Below, piece by piece: positions 33,674 through 42,527 of a stretch of 64,000 nucleotides of DNA. The DNA comes from Maricaulis sp036231565 (GTDB taxonomy: Bacteria; Pseudomonadota; Alphaproteobacteria; Caulobacterales; Maricaulaceae), in assembly GCA_036231565.1 (NCBI GenBank), contig JAZAHA010000034.1:1-64000 (forward strand). Direction: 5' to 3'. Each line of letters begins with the position of its first letter. Position 1 is the first letter of the stretch. The position numbers and the translations under genes were made by a program. Under the pieces are notes generated by a model. It did no database searches. It was not told where the DNA came from and saw only the letters and a list, made by a program, of their open reading frames with translations.

Positions 33674-35658
33674 GACGTCGCCCCCTTGGCCGCTTCATTC
33701 GTGCCCGCCGCCTTGCGCGCTGTCAGGGCACGCCGGCCGCGATCGGCAATCGACAGCACACCGCCCAGCGTCAGGATTGCCGAGCCGATCCACAGCCACA
33801 TCGCGAAAGGATAGATATAGACATGCACCGGCCAGCCGCGCTCACGCGAGGGCTCACCGAAGGAGATATAGAGATCGCCGGTGCCGCGCGTGCGGATGGC
33901 GCTCTCGGTCGTCGACATCTGGCGCACCGGATAGAAGCGGCGCTCGGCCACCAGTTCACCCAGATCACGCTGGCCGCGGGAGATGGCGAAACGCCCCTCC
34001 TCGGCCACGTAGTTCGCGCCGTCGAACCGGCGCACATCGTCGAGCTCGACCGTATAGCCGGCGATCTGCAGGCTCTGGCCCGGCATCAGGAAGGCGCTGG
34101 TCTCCTGCTTCCAGGCGCTGACGCCTGTAATCGCAAAGACCGTGATGGCGAGACCGAAATGCGCCACCGCCATACCCCAGATACCCAGCGGCAGGTTGAT
34201 CGCCCGGGACAGCGAAGCTTTCAGCGGGATGTCGCCGAGCTTGAGACGCTGGGCGATATCGATCAGCACGCCGATCCCCACCCACACGGCCAGCGCCGTG
34301 CCCAGCGCACCGGCGATCCGGGTGCGGTCGGCAATCCACAGCGCCAGCACGCCCGCCGCCAGGGCTGCCATCAGAGCCGGCATCAGCTTGCGCAGGACCG
34401 GTTTCAGCTTGCCGCGCTTCCAGGCCAGCATGCCCGACACCGGAACCAGGATGAACAATACGCCCATCATCGGGTTGAAGGTGGCATTGAAGAAGGGCGC
34501 GCCGACGGTGATCGTTTCGTCGGAAACGGTGGTGATGAAGAGCGGATAGAAGGTGCCGAAGAAGACCAGCGCGCAGGCCGCACCGATGAAGAGATTATTG
34601 ATCAGCAGCGTGCTTTCGCGGCTGACTTCGGAGAACACGCCGGTCGGCTTGAGGTGCGCGGCCCGCAGCCCGTAAAGCGCCAGCGAACCGCCGATCACCG
34701 CGATCAGTATGCCCAGGATGAAGACGCCGCGTTCCGGATCGACCGCAAAGGCGTGGACCGAGGTCAGCACGCCGGAGCGTACCAGGAAGGTCCCCGCCAG
34801 CGACAGGGAAAACGTCATCAGCGCCAGCAGGATCGTCCAGGCTTTCAGCGTGTCGCGCTTTTCCATGACGCGCAGCGAGTGGATGAAGGCCGTGCCGGCC
34901 AGCCAGGGCATCAGGGAGGCGTTCTCGACCGGGTCCCAGGCCCACCAGCCGCCCCAGCCCAGCTCGTAATAGGCCCAGGCCGCACCCAGTGCGATACCGA
35001 CCGTCAGGAAGCTCCAGGCCGCCAGCGCCCAGGGCCGCACGATCCGCGCCCAGCGCGCGTCCACCCGTCCCTCGATCAGCGCCGCCACGGCGAAGGAGAA
35101 GGTGATCGAGAAGCCGACATAGCCGGCATAGAGCATGGGCGGGTGCGAGGCGAGACCGGGGTCCTGCAACAGCGGATTGAGATCCTGCCCGTTCAACGGA
35201 GACGGCCAGAGCCGCGCGAACGGGTTGGAGGTGAACAGCAAAAAGGCCGTGAACGCCGCCGTGACCAGCGACTGGACGGCAAAGGTCAGCGAGACCAGCC
35301 GCGCCTCGACCGGCTTCGCCGACAGCGCCAGCGCCGCCGTATAGGCCGTGAGGATCAGCCCCCAGAGCAGCATCGAGCCTTCATGATTCCCCCACACACC
35401 GGTCAGCTTGTAGATAAAAGGTTTGTCGGTGTGCGAGTTTTCGGCGACCACCAGGGCGGAAAAGTCTGACATTGCAAACAGCACGGTCAGACAGGCGAAA
35501 GCCGTCAGCATCAGCACGAATTGCGCGATCGATCCGGCGCGCGAGAACCCGTGAATGGCCGGGTCTGCGGTGCGCAGCCCGATGAAGGTCAGGACGGATT
35601 GGGCCAGCGCCACCGCAAAGGCCAGGATCAGGGCAAACTGCCCGAGTTCAGCAATCAT
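33670..35658 (-). CDS. ccmF: cytochrome c heme lyase subunit CcmF
   Basis: 662-aa polytopic protein (about 15 membrane segments) with the heme-handling WWD motif WGGWWAWDPVENASLMPW (about residues 233-250) and several conserved periplasmic and membrane histidines. It attaches heme from CcmE to apocytochrome c together with CcmH/I. It is the first gene of ccmFGHI here. ccmE, which often precedes ccmF, is absent, as are ccmABCD, so they must lie elsewhere. No clear ribosome binding site precedes ATG 35658. The upstream neighbour on the same strand is a symporter 3' remnant. Confidence 0.95.
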   Translation of the reverse strand: MIAELGQFALILAFAVALAQSVLTFIGLRTADPAIHGFSRAGSIAQFVLMLTAFACLTVLFAMSDFSALVVAENSHTDKPFIYKLTGVWGNHEGSMLLWGLILTAYTAALALSAKPVEARLVSLTFAVQSLVTAAFTAFLLFTSNPFARLWPSPLNGQDLNPLLQDPGLASHPPMLYAGYVGFSITFSFAVAALIEGRVDARWARIVRPWALAAWSFLTVGIALGAAWAYYELGWGGWWAWDPVENASLMPWLAGTAFIHSLRVMEKRDTLKAWTILLALMTFSLSLAGTFLVRSGVLTSVHAFAVDPERGVFILGILIAVIGGSLALYGLRAAHLKPTGVFSEVSRESTLLINNLFIGAACALVFFGTFYPLFITTVSDETITVGAPFFNATFNPMMGVLFILVPVSGMLAWKRGKLKPVLRKLMPALMAALAAGVLALWIADRTRIAGALGTALAVWVGIGVLIDIAQRLKLGDIPLKASLSRAINLPLGIWGMAVAHFGLAITVFAITGVSAWKQETSAFLMPGQSLQIAGYTVELDDVRRFDGANYVAEEGRFAISRGQRDLGELVAERRFYPVRQMSTTESAIRTRGTGDLYISFGEPSRERGWPVHVYIYPFAMWLWIGSAILTLGGVLSIADRGRRALTARKAAGTNEAAKGATS

Positions 35659-35689
35659 GCCGCGGAGGTGTTACAGACCGCGCCAAAGG

Positions 35690-35821
35690 TCAAGGTTCAT
35701 GGTGTCGCAGGTCAGAGCCGGCCCGCCGCGATCCCCACCACAACACCGCCAGCGTCGGCACCCAGGGCAGGATGCGCTCGGCGGGGTCGGCTTCCGGGGC
35801 GCTCAGCGCGTAATCGAGAAA
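35690..35821 (-). pseudogene. 3' remnant of a sodium:solute symporter gene
   Basis: A 44-codon open stretch ending at TGA 35690-35692 translates to ...ADPAERILPWVPTLAVLWWGSRR... This matches the C-terminus of the intact symporter at 40099-41577 (...GDPAERILPWLPALAVLWWGARN). At DNA level 46 of 50 bases agree between 35733-35782 and 40130-40179, same strand. Upstream it is cut by an in-frame stop at 35822-35824, followed by AT-rich DNA, and no start codon or upstream homology is visible. It marks one edge of the 35.8-40.1 kb segment. Confidence 0.75.
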
Positions 35822-35860
35822 TCAACCACGAAGCACTTTTGTAAAAATTTCTCTTTATAG

Positions 35861-35889
35861 TTGATCCAGCTTTCCGCCGCCCCCATAAT
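35861..35889 (+). promoter_or_regulatory. sigma70-like promoter of the Cys-rich peptide gene
   Basis: TTGATC (35861-35866), a 17-base spacer, then CATAAT (35884-35889). It sits in a locally AT-rich stretch (52 G+C of 120 bases at 35821-35940, 43%). Transcription would start near 35896, leaving a leader of about 44 nt. Confidence 0.55.
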
Positions 35890-35939
35890 ACAACCTGAGC
35901 GTACGCTTCGCTTGATTTTCACTCAAACAGGAGATGCGA

Positions 35940-36146
35940 ATGCGTAAATTTCTAGGTTGGTCCGCAGCAGCAGCCTGCTTGGCTGGCGTTGCCTTCACGG
36001 GTGTTGCCGTCGCAGGCGAGCACTACGCTTGCTGGGGCGGTTGCGCTGGCGAGTGTGCGAGTTCCGGTTCGCAGGCGGAATACTCGCTATGCTTCGGCAA
36101 TTGCTATGGAGACTGCATGGCAAGCCCGGACGAAGGCATCGAGTAG
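35940..36146 (+). CDS. secreted cysteine-rich peptide with two C-x3-C-x3-C triads
   Basis: 68-aa precursor with a Sec signal peptide (1 to about 26, cleavage after AVA or AVAG) and a mature peptide of about 42 residues. The mature part holds CWGGCAGEC (31-39) and CFGNCYGDC (51-59), separated by 11 residues. Each triad spaces cysteines at i, i+4 and i+8, which would line up on one helix face. Three disulfides in a helical hairpin, or metal binding, are possible. ATG 35940 is chosen because CAGGAG lies 6 bases upstream; an ATG at 35934 abuts that site. The gene has its own promoter and a strong terminator and lies upstream of a MacAB-like exporter. No family is recognised, and the function could be toxin, signal or metal carrier. 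Confidence 0.75.
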   Translation: MRKFLGWSAAAACLAGVAFTGVAVAGEHYACWGGCAGECASSGSQAEYSLCFGNCYGDCMASPDEGIE

Positions 36147-36152
36147 CATGAC

Positions 36153-36193
36153 GCAGGCGACGGGGATTGATTTCCCGTCGCCTGCTTCTTTTT
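36153..36193 (+). terminator. strong rho-independent terminator after the Cys-rich peptide gene
   Basis: Perfect 12-bp stem GCAGGCGACGGG (36153-36164) / CCCGTCGCCTGC (36174-36185) followed by TTCTTTTT, starting 6 bases after the stop. It makes the peptide gene a separate short transcript, with possible readthrough into the exporter genes. Confidence 0.92.
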
Positions 36194-36225
36194 GACCGAC
36201 GCGACGAGACGGAGAATACGGGAAC

Positions 36226-36864
36226 ATGTTGACAACCCTGCTTACCCTCCTCAGCAGTCTTGCGGCGGAAGTCCCGACAACGGGAAATTGCAGCGCGCTG
36301 GCGGCCACCCGGCCAGCCGAGGAAAACCGGACGGTCCTGCTGCAATCCTACGGAACGCCGCAACCGATGGTTTTCGCCAACACGATCGACCGGGTTTCGG
36401 CCACCAGCTACAGGCAGATGGAAGTCGTCGCTCCCGATGCCGAAACGGCGATGCGCGCCAGCGAGGCCGGACAGTTTACTTTCTACACGACCTGGGTGGC
36501 GCGCGGTTTGCTGAAGCGGGAAATGCGGGACGAGAGCGGGCGCGTGGTCGCCGCCTTTTCCTATCCGGAGGATCAGATCATCGCGCTGATGCAGGCAGAA
36601 CCCGGCAGTCGCCTGATTGTAGACCAGCAGAATCTGATGACGCGCACACAGAGCCGAATTGCGGTGCATTTCGTCGGCTGCCAATGGCTGGAAATCGATG
36701 CGGGCCGCTTCTTCACGCGCGTCTATGAGAAGAGCGAACCGTTCGGGGCCACGCCGCCAGCGCACGCCGCCGTTCGCGTCTATATGGCAGAAGAAACTGG
36801 GCGCATTGTCCAAGAAGACCTTATCGGTAGCGAAGCGGGCCTGACCTTGATCGATACGCGCTAG
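36226..36864 (+). CDS. exported protein of unknown function in the peptide/exporter cassette
   Basis: 212-aa protein with an N-terminal signal-like segment (1-14, LLTLLSSLAA). The mature part of about 195 residues has two cysteines (near 22 and 146) that could form a disulfide. The sequence looks mixed alpha/beta, with FTFYTTWVARGLLKREM and RIAVHFVGCQWLEIDAGRF as its most hydrophobic stretches. No family is recognised. It lies between the peptide terminator and the adaptor gene (55 bases upstream of it). A periplasmic partner, immunity or processing factor is possible; nothing in the sequence decides. Confidence 0.65.
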   Translation: MLTTLLTLLSSLAAEVPTTGNCSALAATRPAEENRTVLLQSYGTPQPMVFANTIDRVSATSYRQMEVVAPDAETAMRASEAGQFTFYTTWVARGLLKREMRDESGRVVAAFSYPEDQIIALMQAEPGSRLIVDQQNLMTRTQSRIAVHFVGCQWLEIDAGRFFTRVYEKSEPFGATPPAHAAVRVYMAEETGRIVQEDLIGSEAGLTLIDTR

Positions 36865-36919
36865 CTTCGCTATTTTACTTGGGGTTGCGTCTTCGTGCGT
36901 GCCGTGCCGGAGTATCGCG

Positions 36920-38173
36920 ATGTTCAATCACCGCCACATTGTCCTGCCCATTGTCATCATCGCAGGATTGACCGCGCTCTCGGCCCTGCTCCTTGCTGCA
37001 TGGCGCCGTGAAGACCCTGTACCGCCTGTCATTCTCACAGAAGTGGAACGTGGCCCGATTCGAGATGTCGTGCCCGCCCTGGGTCGTATTCGGGCGGCAA
37101 ACCAGGTCGAGGTTGGCACCGAAGTGGGAGGGCGCGTACTTCGGGTTGCAGTGGAAACCGAGCAGGAAGTCCAGGCCAACGATCTTCTGGCGGTAATCGA
37201 TCCCGAACCCTTTGAAAATGCACTGACGACGGCGCGCGCTCGTCTGCTGACCGCGCGCTCCGGGCAAGCGGAAGCCCGGGCCCGGCTTCGCGCGGCCCAG
37301 GCAGAGCTGGCCCGGCTGCGCCCGCTGGCTGAAAACGGAACCCGATCAGAATCAACGCTTGAAGATCTGGAGTTCGAGATCGAAGCGCTGTCTGCAGCCC
37401 GTGATCGGGCCGAGGCGGGAATCGTGCTTGCCGAGAGTGAGGTGAGCCAGGCCGAAGCGAACCTCGCCCGCACCGAAATTCGGGCCCCGATCGATGGTTT
37501 CGTGCTGGAACGTCGTATCGAGCCCGGCCAGACGGTGAATGCCGCGATGAACACGCCGGTCTTGTTTGTCATCGCCGCCAATCTTCGCGATGTCTTGATC
37601 GAGGCCCGGGTCGCTGAGGCCGATGTCGGCCGTGTCCGGGAAGGCATGGCTGTTCGCTTCACGGTGGACGCTTATCCCGATGAGGTGTTCCAGGCTCATG
37701 CCGACGCGATCCGTCGCAATCCAATTGAGGATGGGCGCTTTGTTTCCTACGCTGTGATGATCAACGCCTTTGATCCGTCGCAGCGACTACTGCCCGGAAT
37801 GACCGCCTCCGTGGAATTCGTGGCCGCGGAAAGCCACGATGTACTGCGCGCACGCCGCGAAACGCTTCTCGCCTGGATGCCGGTCGATTTTCGCATCACC
37901 GATGCCATGATCGAGGATTGGCTTGCGCGTCAACCCGGGCGCACCCTGCCGGAGGAGCCACACCTTCTGCGCGCGGCCTTTCACGGCTCCTATGCGGGGC
38001 GCGCGCTGCGGGACGGCCGGCGGACCGTCTACCTCCTCACACCGGACGGGTGGGAGGTCCGCCAGGTCCGGGTCGGTCTGGAGGATCAGGAATATTTCGA
38101 GATCCTGGACAGCGACCTCCAGCCGGGCGACCGGCTGCTCGTGGACGACCCCCGTCGCAGCCAGGTAGACTGA
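36920..38173 (+). CDS. MacA/HlyD-like periplasmic adaptor protein
   Basis: 417-aa membrane fusion protein with one N-terminal anchor (about 8-27). A split lipoyl domain (QVEVGTEVGGRVLRVAVE; later TEIRAPIDGFVLERRIEPGQTV) is separated by a helical hairpin (about 84-180, Ala/Arg/Glu-rich coiled coil). A beta-barrel domain and a long C-terminal part (about 310-417) follow. It links an inner-membrane ABC transporter to an outer-membrane channel. The ATPase gene starts 1 base after its stop, so adaptor, ATPase and permease form one unit. ATG 36920 is chosen for GGAG 7 bases upstream. No outer-membrane channel gene lies nearby. Confidence 0.9.
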   Translation: MFNHRHIVLPIVIIAGLTALSALLLAAWRREDPVPPVILTEVERGPIRDVVPALGRIRAANQVEVGTEVGGRVLRVAVETEQEVQANDLLAVIDPEPFENALTTARARLLTARSGQAEARARLRAAQAELARLRPLAENGTRSESTLEDLEFEIEALSAARDRAEAGIVLAESEVSQAEANLARTEIRAPIDGFVLERRIEPGQTVNAAMNTPVLFVIAANLRDVLIEARVAEADVGRVREGMAVRFTVDAYPDEVFQAHADAIRRNPIEDGRFVSYAVMINAFDPSQRLLPGMTASVEFVAAESHDVLRARRETLLAWMPVDFRITDAMIEDWLARQPGRTLPEEPHLLRAAFHGSYAGRALRDGRRTVYLLTPDGWEVRQVRVGLEDQEYFEILDSDLQPGDRLLVDDPRRSQVD

Positions 38174-38174
38174 A

Positions 38175-38894
38175 ATGGGCGAGCTGATCGTGCGGGGGGA
38201 AAACCTGGTTCGCGAATACCGGGTTCGCGGCGAGTGCGTTTCGGCGTTGTGCGGTGTGACGATCGCTCTGGAGCCGGGGGAGTTTCTCTCGCTGCGGGGA
38301 CGTTCGGGATCCGGAAAGAGTACACTCCTGACACTGCTGGGCCTGCTGGATGCGCCAAGCTCGGGCGAGGTCTTCCTGGCCGGCCGGCCCGTCGATTACA
38401 GCAGCCCCGCCAGGCTGGGAGACATGCGGCGCCGGCATGTCGGCTTCCTGCTGCAGGATGCCGGCGTGATCGAGCGCATGAGCGTGCTCGACAATGTCAT
38501 GCTTCCCCTGCGCTATGGTGATAACGGACGCGACGCCCGAGCGGCGGCAATGGCAGCGCTCGAGAAAGTCGGCCTGGCGCACCTGTCCGGCCGGAGCGTG
38601 GGTCAGCTTTCGGGAGGAGAGCGTCAACGCACAGGGCTCGCCCGGGCGATCGTGCACAAGCCCGGTCTTATCGTATGCGACGAGCCCAGCGGCGCTCTCG
38701 ATCTGGAGACAACCCATATCGTGGCGCGCGTACTGAAGGCCGAGGCAGAACGAGGAGCCGGGCTTCTGGTCGCCACACACGACCCTGTGCTCGATTCCTA
38801 TGCCGATCGCAGGCTGGAGCTGGAGGCGGGAAAGCTGCTGGACGCCGACACGGCCGCCACACCGGCTCCCCAGCATGAGTCTTCCGGCACATGA
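38175..38894 (+). CDS. ABC transporter ATPase, MacB/LolD type
   Basis: 239-aa ATPase with Walker A GRSGSGKST (about 42-50), Q-loop FLLQD, signature LSGGERQR, Walker B LIVCDEPS and switch ATHDP. The sequence class is that of MacB/LolD/FtsE exporters working by mechanotransmission, which fits the FtsX-type permease overlapping it by 4 bases. An unusual point is that the Q-loop is followed by DAGVIERMSVLDN. It powers export of an unknown substrate, most simply the neighbouring peptide. Confidence 0.93.
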   Translation: MGELIVRGENLVREYRVRGECVSALCGVTIALEPGEFLSLRGRSGSGKSTLLTLLGLLDAPSSGEVFLAGRPVDYSSPARLGDMRRRHVGFLLQDAGVIERMSVLDNVMLPLRYGDNGRDARAAAMAALEKVGLAHLSGRSVGQLSGGERQRTGLARAIVHKPGLIVCDEPSGALDLETTHIVARVLKAEAERGAGLLVATHDPVLDSYADRRLELEAGKLLDADTAATPAPQHESSGT

Positions 38895-40096
38895 TCGCCC
38901 GCACGCTCTCCTTCGCCGTGTGGGCGATCCTGTCGCGTCCACTCCGGTCTCTCATGATGATGACGACGCTCGCCGCCGGCGTGACTGCAGTCGTCCTCGC
39001 ATCGGCCATCTTGCAGGGCTATCGCGCCGAAGCCGAGCGCATCGCCTTCGGCGCCTATGCCCGGTCCCTGGTGATCACCGAGAACTGGACAACCGAGGAC
39101 CGCCACGGTCCGCCACGCCTCTCCGACCTCGACGCCTTGCTGGCAGAACTGGGCCAGAGGGTTCAAGCGAATGCCGCTTGGCGGTCTGTGCGGGTCCAGG
39201 TGAGCCGGGATGCCCGGCATGTCCAACTCAACCTGTACGGTGTGACGGGAGATTTCCGGGTCGAGGCGGACATGGAGCTGGCCGCCGGGCGCGTCATGAC
39301 TCCCCGGGAAGCCAATGGCGACAGTCGCATCTGCATGCTCGGCGCCGGCAGTCATGCGCGCCTGTTTCCGCTTGGATTCTTTCACGGACAATCGATCAGC
39401 GTCAACGGTATGCGTTGCCAGGTAATCGGTGCCTTTCTTCCGGCGACCAGCCGTATGGCTGACCGCTATGCCGACGCCGTCATCGTGCCTTTCAAGGCGG
39501 CGGCGCGATATTTCGAATCTCCCCGGCATCTCGGTCCCGACGAGGCGAGCCAGCTCACCATCGTGCTTCGCGACGGCCACCCCCTGTATGAAAGCCGTGC
39601 CATCGCCGACCGGGTGATGCGACAGCGCTATGGCGTGCCCCTCACACAGCCTCCACCTTTCGAATTCGCCGATCCGCTCGCATCACTGCAGGCGGTCAAT
39701 GCCCAGCGCCGGTCGCTGGCACGCCTGCTCCTTGCCGTGGCCGCAACGTCGCTGGCAGCCGGCACGATCGGCTATGCCGCCGCGGCCCTTTCCGCAACGG
39801 ACAGCCGCCGCCGGGACTTCGCGCTGCAGATGATGAGCGGCGCCCGGCGAACCGACATCCTGCTCCAGGTCATCGTCGAAGGAACGATTCTGGGTGCGGC
39901 AGGTGCCATGGCAGCCATTTTGCTGGCCAGGATAGCCGGAAACCTCCTGTCGGACCTCGCGCACATTCCCGTCGCCTTCAACGTATCGACCATTGTCCTG
40001 GCGGCCCTGACGGGCGTGTTCGCCGGCACGATAGCGGCAATTGTCCCGGCCTGGCGCGCGGCCAACGGGCAACCGGCCGGTGTTGCGCGCCAATAG
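38891..40096 (+). CDS. FtsX/MacB-like ABC transporter permease
   Basis: 401-aa permease with the MacB layout: one N-terminal membrane segment (about 18-40), a periplasmic domain of about 230 residues (containing NLYGVTGDFRVEADMELAAGR) and three C-terminal membrane segments (about 280-300, 325-350, 365-385). It forms a tripartite exporter with the upstream adaptor and ATPase. It overlaps the ATPase gene by 4 bases and stops 2 bases from the convergent symporter stop, which marks the right edge of the cassette. Confidence 0.9.
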   Translation: MIARTLSFAVWAILSRPLRSLMMMTTLAAGVTAVVLASAILQGYRAEAERIAFGAYARSLVITENWTTEDRHGPPRLSDLDALLAELGQRVQANAAWRSVRVQVSRDARHVQLNLYGVTGDFRVEADMELAAGRVMTPREANGDSRICMLGAGSHARLFPLGFFHGQSISVNGMRCQVIGAFLPATSRMADRYADAVIVPFKAAARYFESPRHLGPDEASQLTIVLRDGHPLYESRAIADRVMRQRYGVPLTQPPPFEFADPLASLQAVNAQRRSLARLLLAVAATSLAAGTIGYAAAALSATDSRRRDFALQMMSGARRTDILLQVIVEGTILGAAGAMAAILLARIAGNLLSDLAHIPVAFNVSTIVLAALTGVFAGTIAAIVPAWRAANGQPAGVARQ

Positions 40097-40098
40097 AC

Positions 40099-41577
40099 CT
40101 ATACGCCGATATCTGGCTTGTTCCGCGCGCCCCACCACAGCACTGCCAGCGCCGGCAGCCAGGGCAGGATGCGCTCGGCCGGATCTCCGGGCGCCCTCGC
40201 CCAGTCGCCCAGCATTGCCATGACACCCGACAGACTGTCTGCGCCGATGGCCCCCAGGGCGTTGAAGAACACCGTCAGGCCGAAGCCGAGGCACATCGCC
40301 GTCCCGATGGCCCAGGCTTTCGGTTCCAGGCCCAGAACCCGCACCACGATGATCGGACCGAAGGCGGCGCCGAGGGCCGACCAGGCGAAGAGCACACGGG
40401 CAAAGATCGTCGCAGGCAGGCTCAGCGTCATCCAGACGGCAACACCGGCGATCACGGCCATGACAATGCGCGAAACCAGCACTTCCTTGCCGGCAAAGCG
40501 CCGCGAGAGACGCATGTCGTGGGAGACGGCGGCGGAGGCCGAGAGCAGGATCGAGTCGACCGTCGACATCACCGCCGACAGGACAGCCGCGATGACCAGG
40601 CCAGCCAGTACCGGCGGCAGGAGCTGGTCTGCCAGCGTATAGAACAGGGCCTCGCCATCGGCTGCCCCGCCGACAATGGCCCGTCCGGCCAGGCCCAGTA
40701 TCGTCATGCCGCTGAACACGGCGATCGCCCAGACGATGGCAATGGTGAAACCGCGCATGCGCGCGCGCTCATCCTTCACCGCCATCAGGCGCGAGATCAG
40801 TTGCGGCTGGCCCATCGCATTGACGCCCACGCCCCACACGCCAAGGACAAATCCGATCAGCACGAAACCGGCATGCCCGCCGGTGATGTCGAGATAGCCG
40901 TCCGGAGCGGTGGCCGAGAGCGCGTCTGCGATACCGCCGAAACCGCCCGCGGCGATCAGCGCCGTCACCGGCAGCGCCACAGCGACCACGGCCATCAGCG
41001 CGCCCTGCAGCATGTCGGTCACACTGACCGCCCAGAAACCACCGAGCAGCGAATAGAGCAGGACGATGGCTGCGCCGATCAGAACGGATTCGGTGACACC
41101 CAGGCCGAACTGGGTCTCGAAGGCGACCGCGGCGGCGCCAAACTGGGCCGCGATATAGAAGATGAAGCAGAACAGGATGAAGACTGATGCCAGAATGCCG
41201 ATCATGGCCCGCGCGCGATCAGCCAGCCCGGCCGTCAGGAAGTCCGTCGGGGTGACATGGCCGCGCTCGGCGGTTTCCGCCCGCAAGCGGCGGCCGAAGA
41301 ACAGCCAGACGGCGATATAACCGCCCCAGATGCCCGGCACCATCCACAGCGCCGAGAGGCCGCTGGCATAGACGAAGCCGGAAAAGCCCAGCAGCACCCA
41401 GGCCGAGGATGTCGAGGCGGCATAGGACAGGCCTGCCACCCAGGCGCCCAGACCCTGGCTCGCCAGGAAGAAATCGCCTTCGGTGCGATTACGCCGCGAA
41501 GCCCAGACACCGACGCCGACCAGGACCAGCTTGTAGGCAATCAGCGTCACCAGAACGATCAGATTATCCCCGTTCAT
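40099..41577 (-). CDS. sodium:solute symporter, PutP-like
   Basis: 492-aa transporter of the sodium:solute symporter family with about 13 membrane segments. YAASTSSAWVLLGFSGFVY and the GVNAMGQPQLISRLMAVKDE stretch resemble proline/sodium symporters. The solute is not certain. ATG 41577 follows GGGGAGGG; the longer in-frame reading lacks such a site. The last ~35 codons have a near-copy at 35690-35821 next to ccmF, suggesting that this gene once lay directly upstream of ccmF and that the 4.3 kb peptide/exporter cassette entered at its 3' end. Confidence 0.9.
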   Translation of the reverse strand: MNGDNLIVLVTLIAYKLVLVGVGVWASRRNRTEGDFFLASQGLGAWVAGLSYAASTSSAWVLLGFSGFVYASGLSALWMVPGIWGGYIAVWLFFGRRLRAETAERGHVTPTDFLTAGLADRARAMIGILASVFILFCFIFYIAAQFGAAAVAFETQFGLGVTESVLIGAAIVLLYSLLGGFWAVSVTDMLQGALMAVVAVALPVTALIAAGGFGGIADALSATAPDGYLDITGGHAGFVLIGFVLGVWGVGVNAMGQPQLISRLMAVKDERARMRGFTIAIVWAIAVFSGMTILGLAGRAIVGGAADGEALFYTLADQLLPPVLAGLVIAAVLSAVMSTVDSILLSASAAVSHDMRLSRRFAGKEVLVSRIVMAVIAGVAVWMTLSLPATIFARVLFAWSALGAAFGPIIVVRVLGLEPKAWAIGTAMCLGFGLTVFFNALGAIGADSLSGVMAMLGDWARAPGDPAERILPWLPALAVLWWGARNKPDIGV

Positions 41578-41721
41578 CCTGCCCTCCCCGGCAAGATGTG
41601 CGGCGCTGGCGCAAAACGCAGCCCGCACATTTCAACTCCCCCGTGAGCCGGTTTAAGCTGGTTTGCAAGCCAGTACAAAGCCGCCGGCCGGCGGCGTTCC
41701 TTATTGACTGCAACAGGCCCG

Positions 41722-42527
41722 ATGGAAACCGAACCGCTCCTGATCCGGCATGATGGCGATATCGCCGAACTCGTGCTCAACCGCCCGGGCAAGCGCAACG
41801 CCTTTACCGAAGCCATGTGGGCCGGCCTGCCGGACCTGCTCGACACGCTGGCCGAGCGCTGCCGCGTGCTGATCGTGCGCGGCCAGGGCGACCATTTTGC
41901 CTCCGGCGCCGATATCTCCGAGTTCGAGGAGATCTACGCCACCCGCGAGCGCGGCGAGGCCTATTCGGCCAGCATTGCCCGCGCCCTCGATGCGCTGGCC
42001 GAATTCCCCCATCCCACCATCGCGATGATCCGCGGCTCCTGCATCGGCGGCGGCTGCGGCCTGGCCCTGGCCTGCGATCTGCGCTTTGCCGACGACACGG
42101 CGCGCATCGCCATCACGCCCGCCAAGATGGGACTGCTCTACCCGTTCAACGACACCAAGCGGCTCGTCGATGCGGTTGGCGGATCGATGGCGAAGGACAT
42201 GCTGTTTTCCGCGCGCCAGCTCGACGCGGCCGAGGCGGAGCGCGCCGGCCTGTTGGACCGGCGCTTCGAACCGGCGCGGCTGGAGCCGGAAACGCGCGCC
42301 TACTGCACGCGTCTTCTGGACATGTCGCCCCTGTCGGCGACATACACCAAGAAGATGATTTCACGCGTCCTGGAAGGCCAGGACCATGACACGGACGAAA
42401 CCCGCGCCTGGTTCGCCAACGCCTTTACCAGTGCGGATTTCAAGGAGGGCTATCGCGCCTTCCTCGACAAGCGAAAACCGGACTTCTCGCAAGGAGGAGC
42501 CGACATCCACAAGGGGACGGACGAGCC

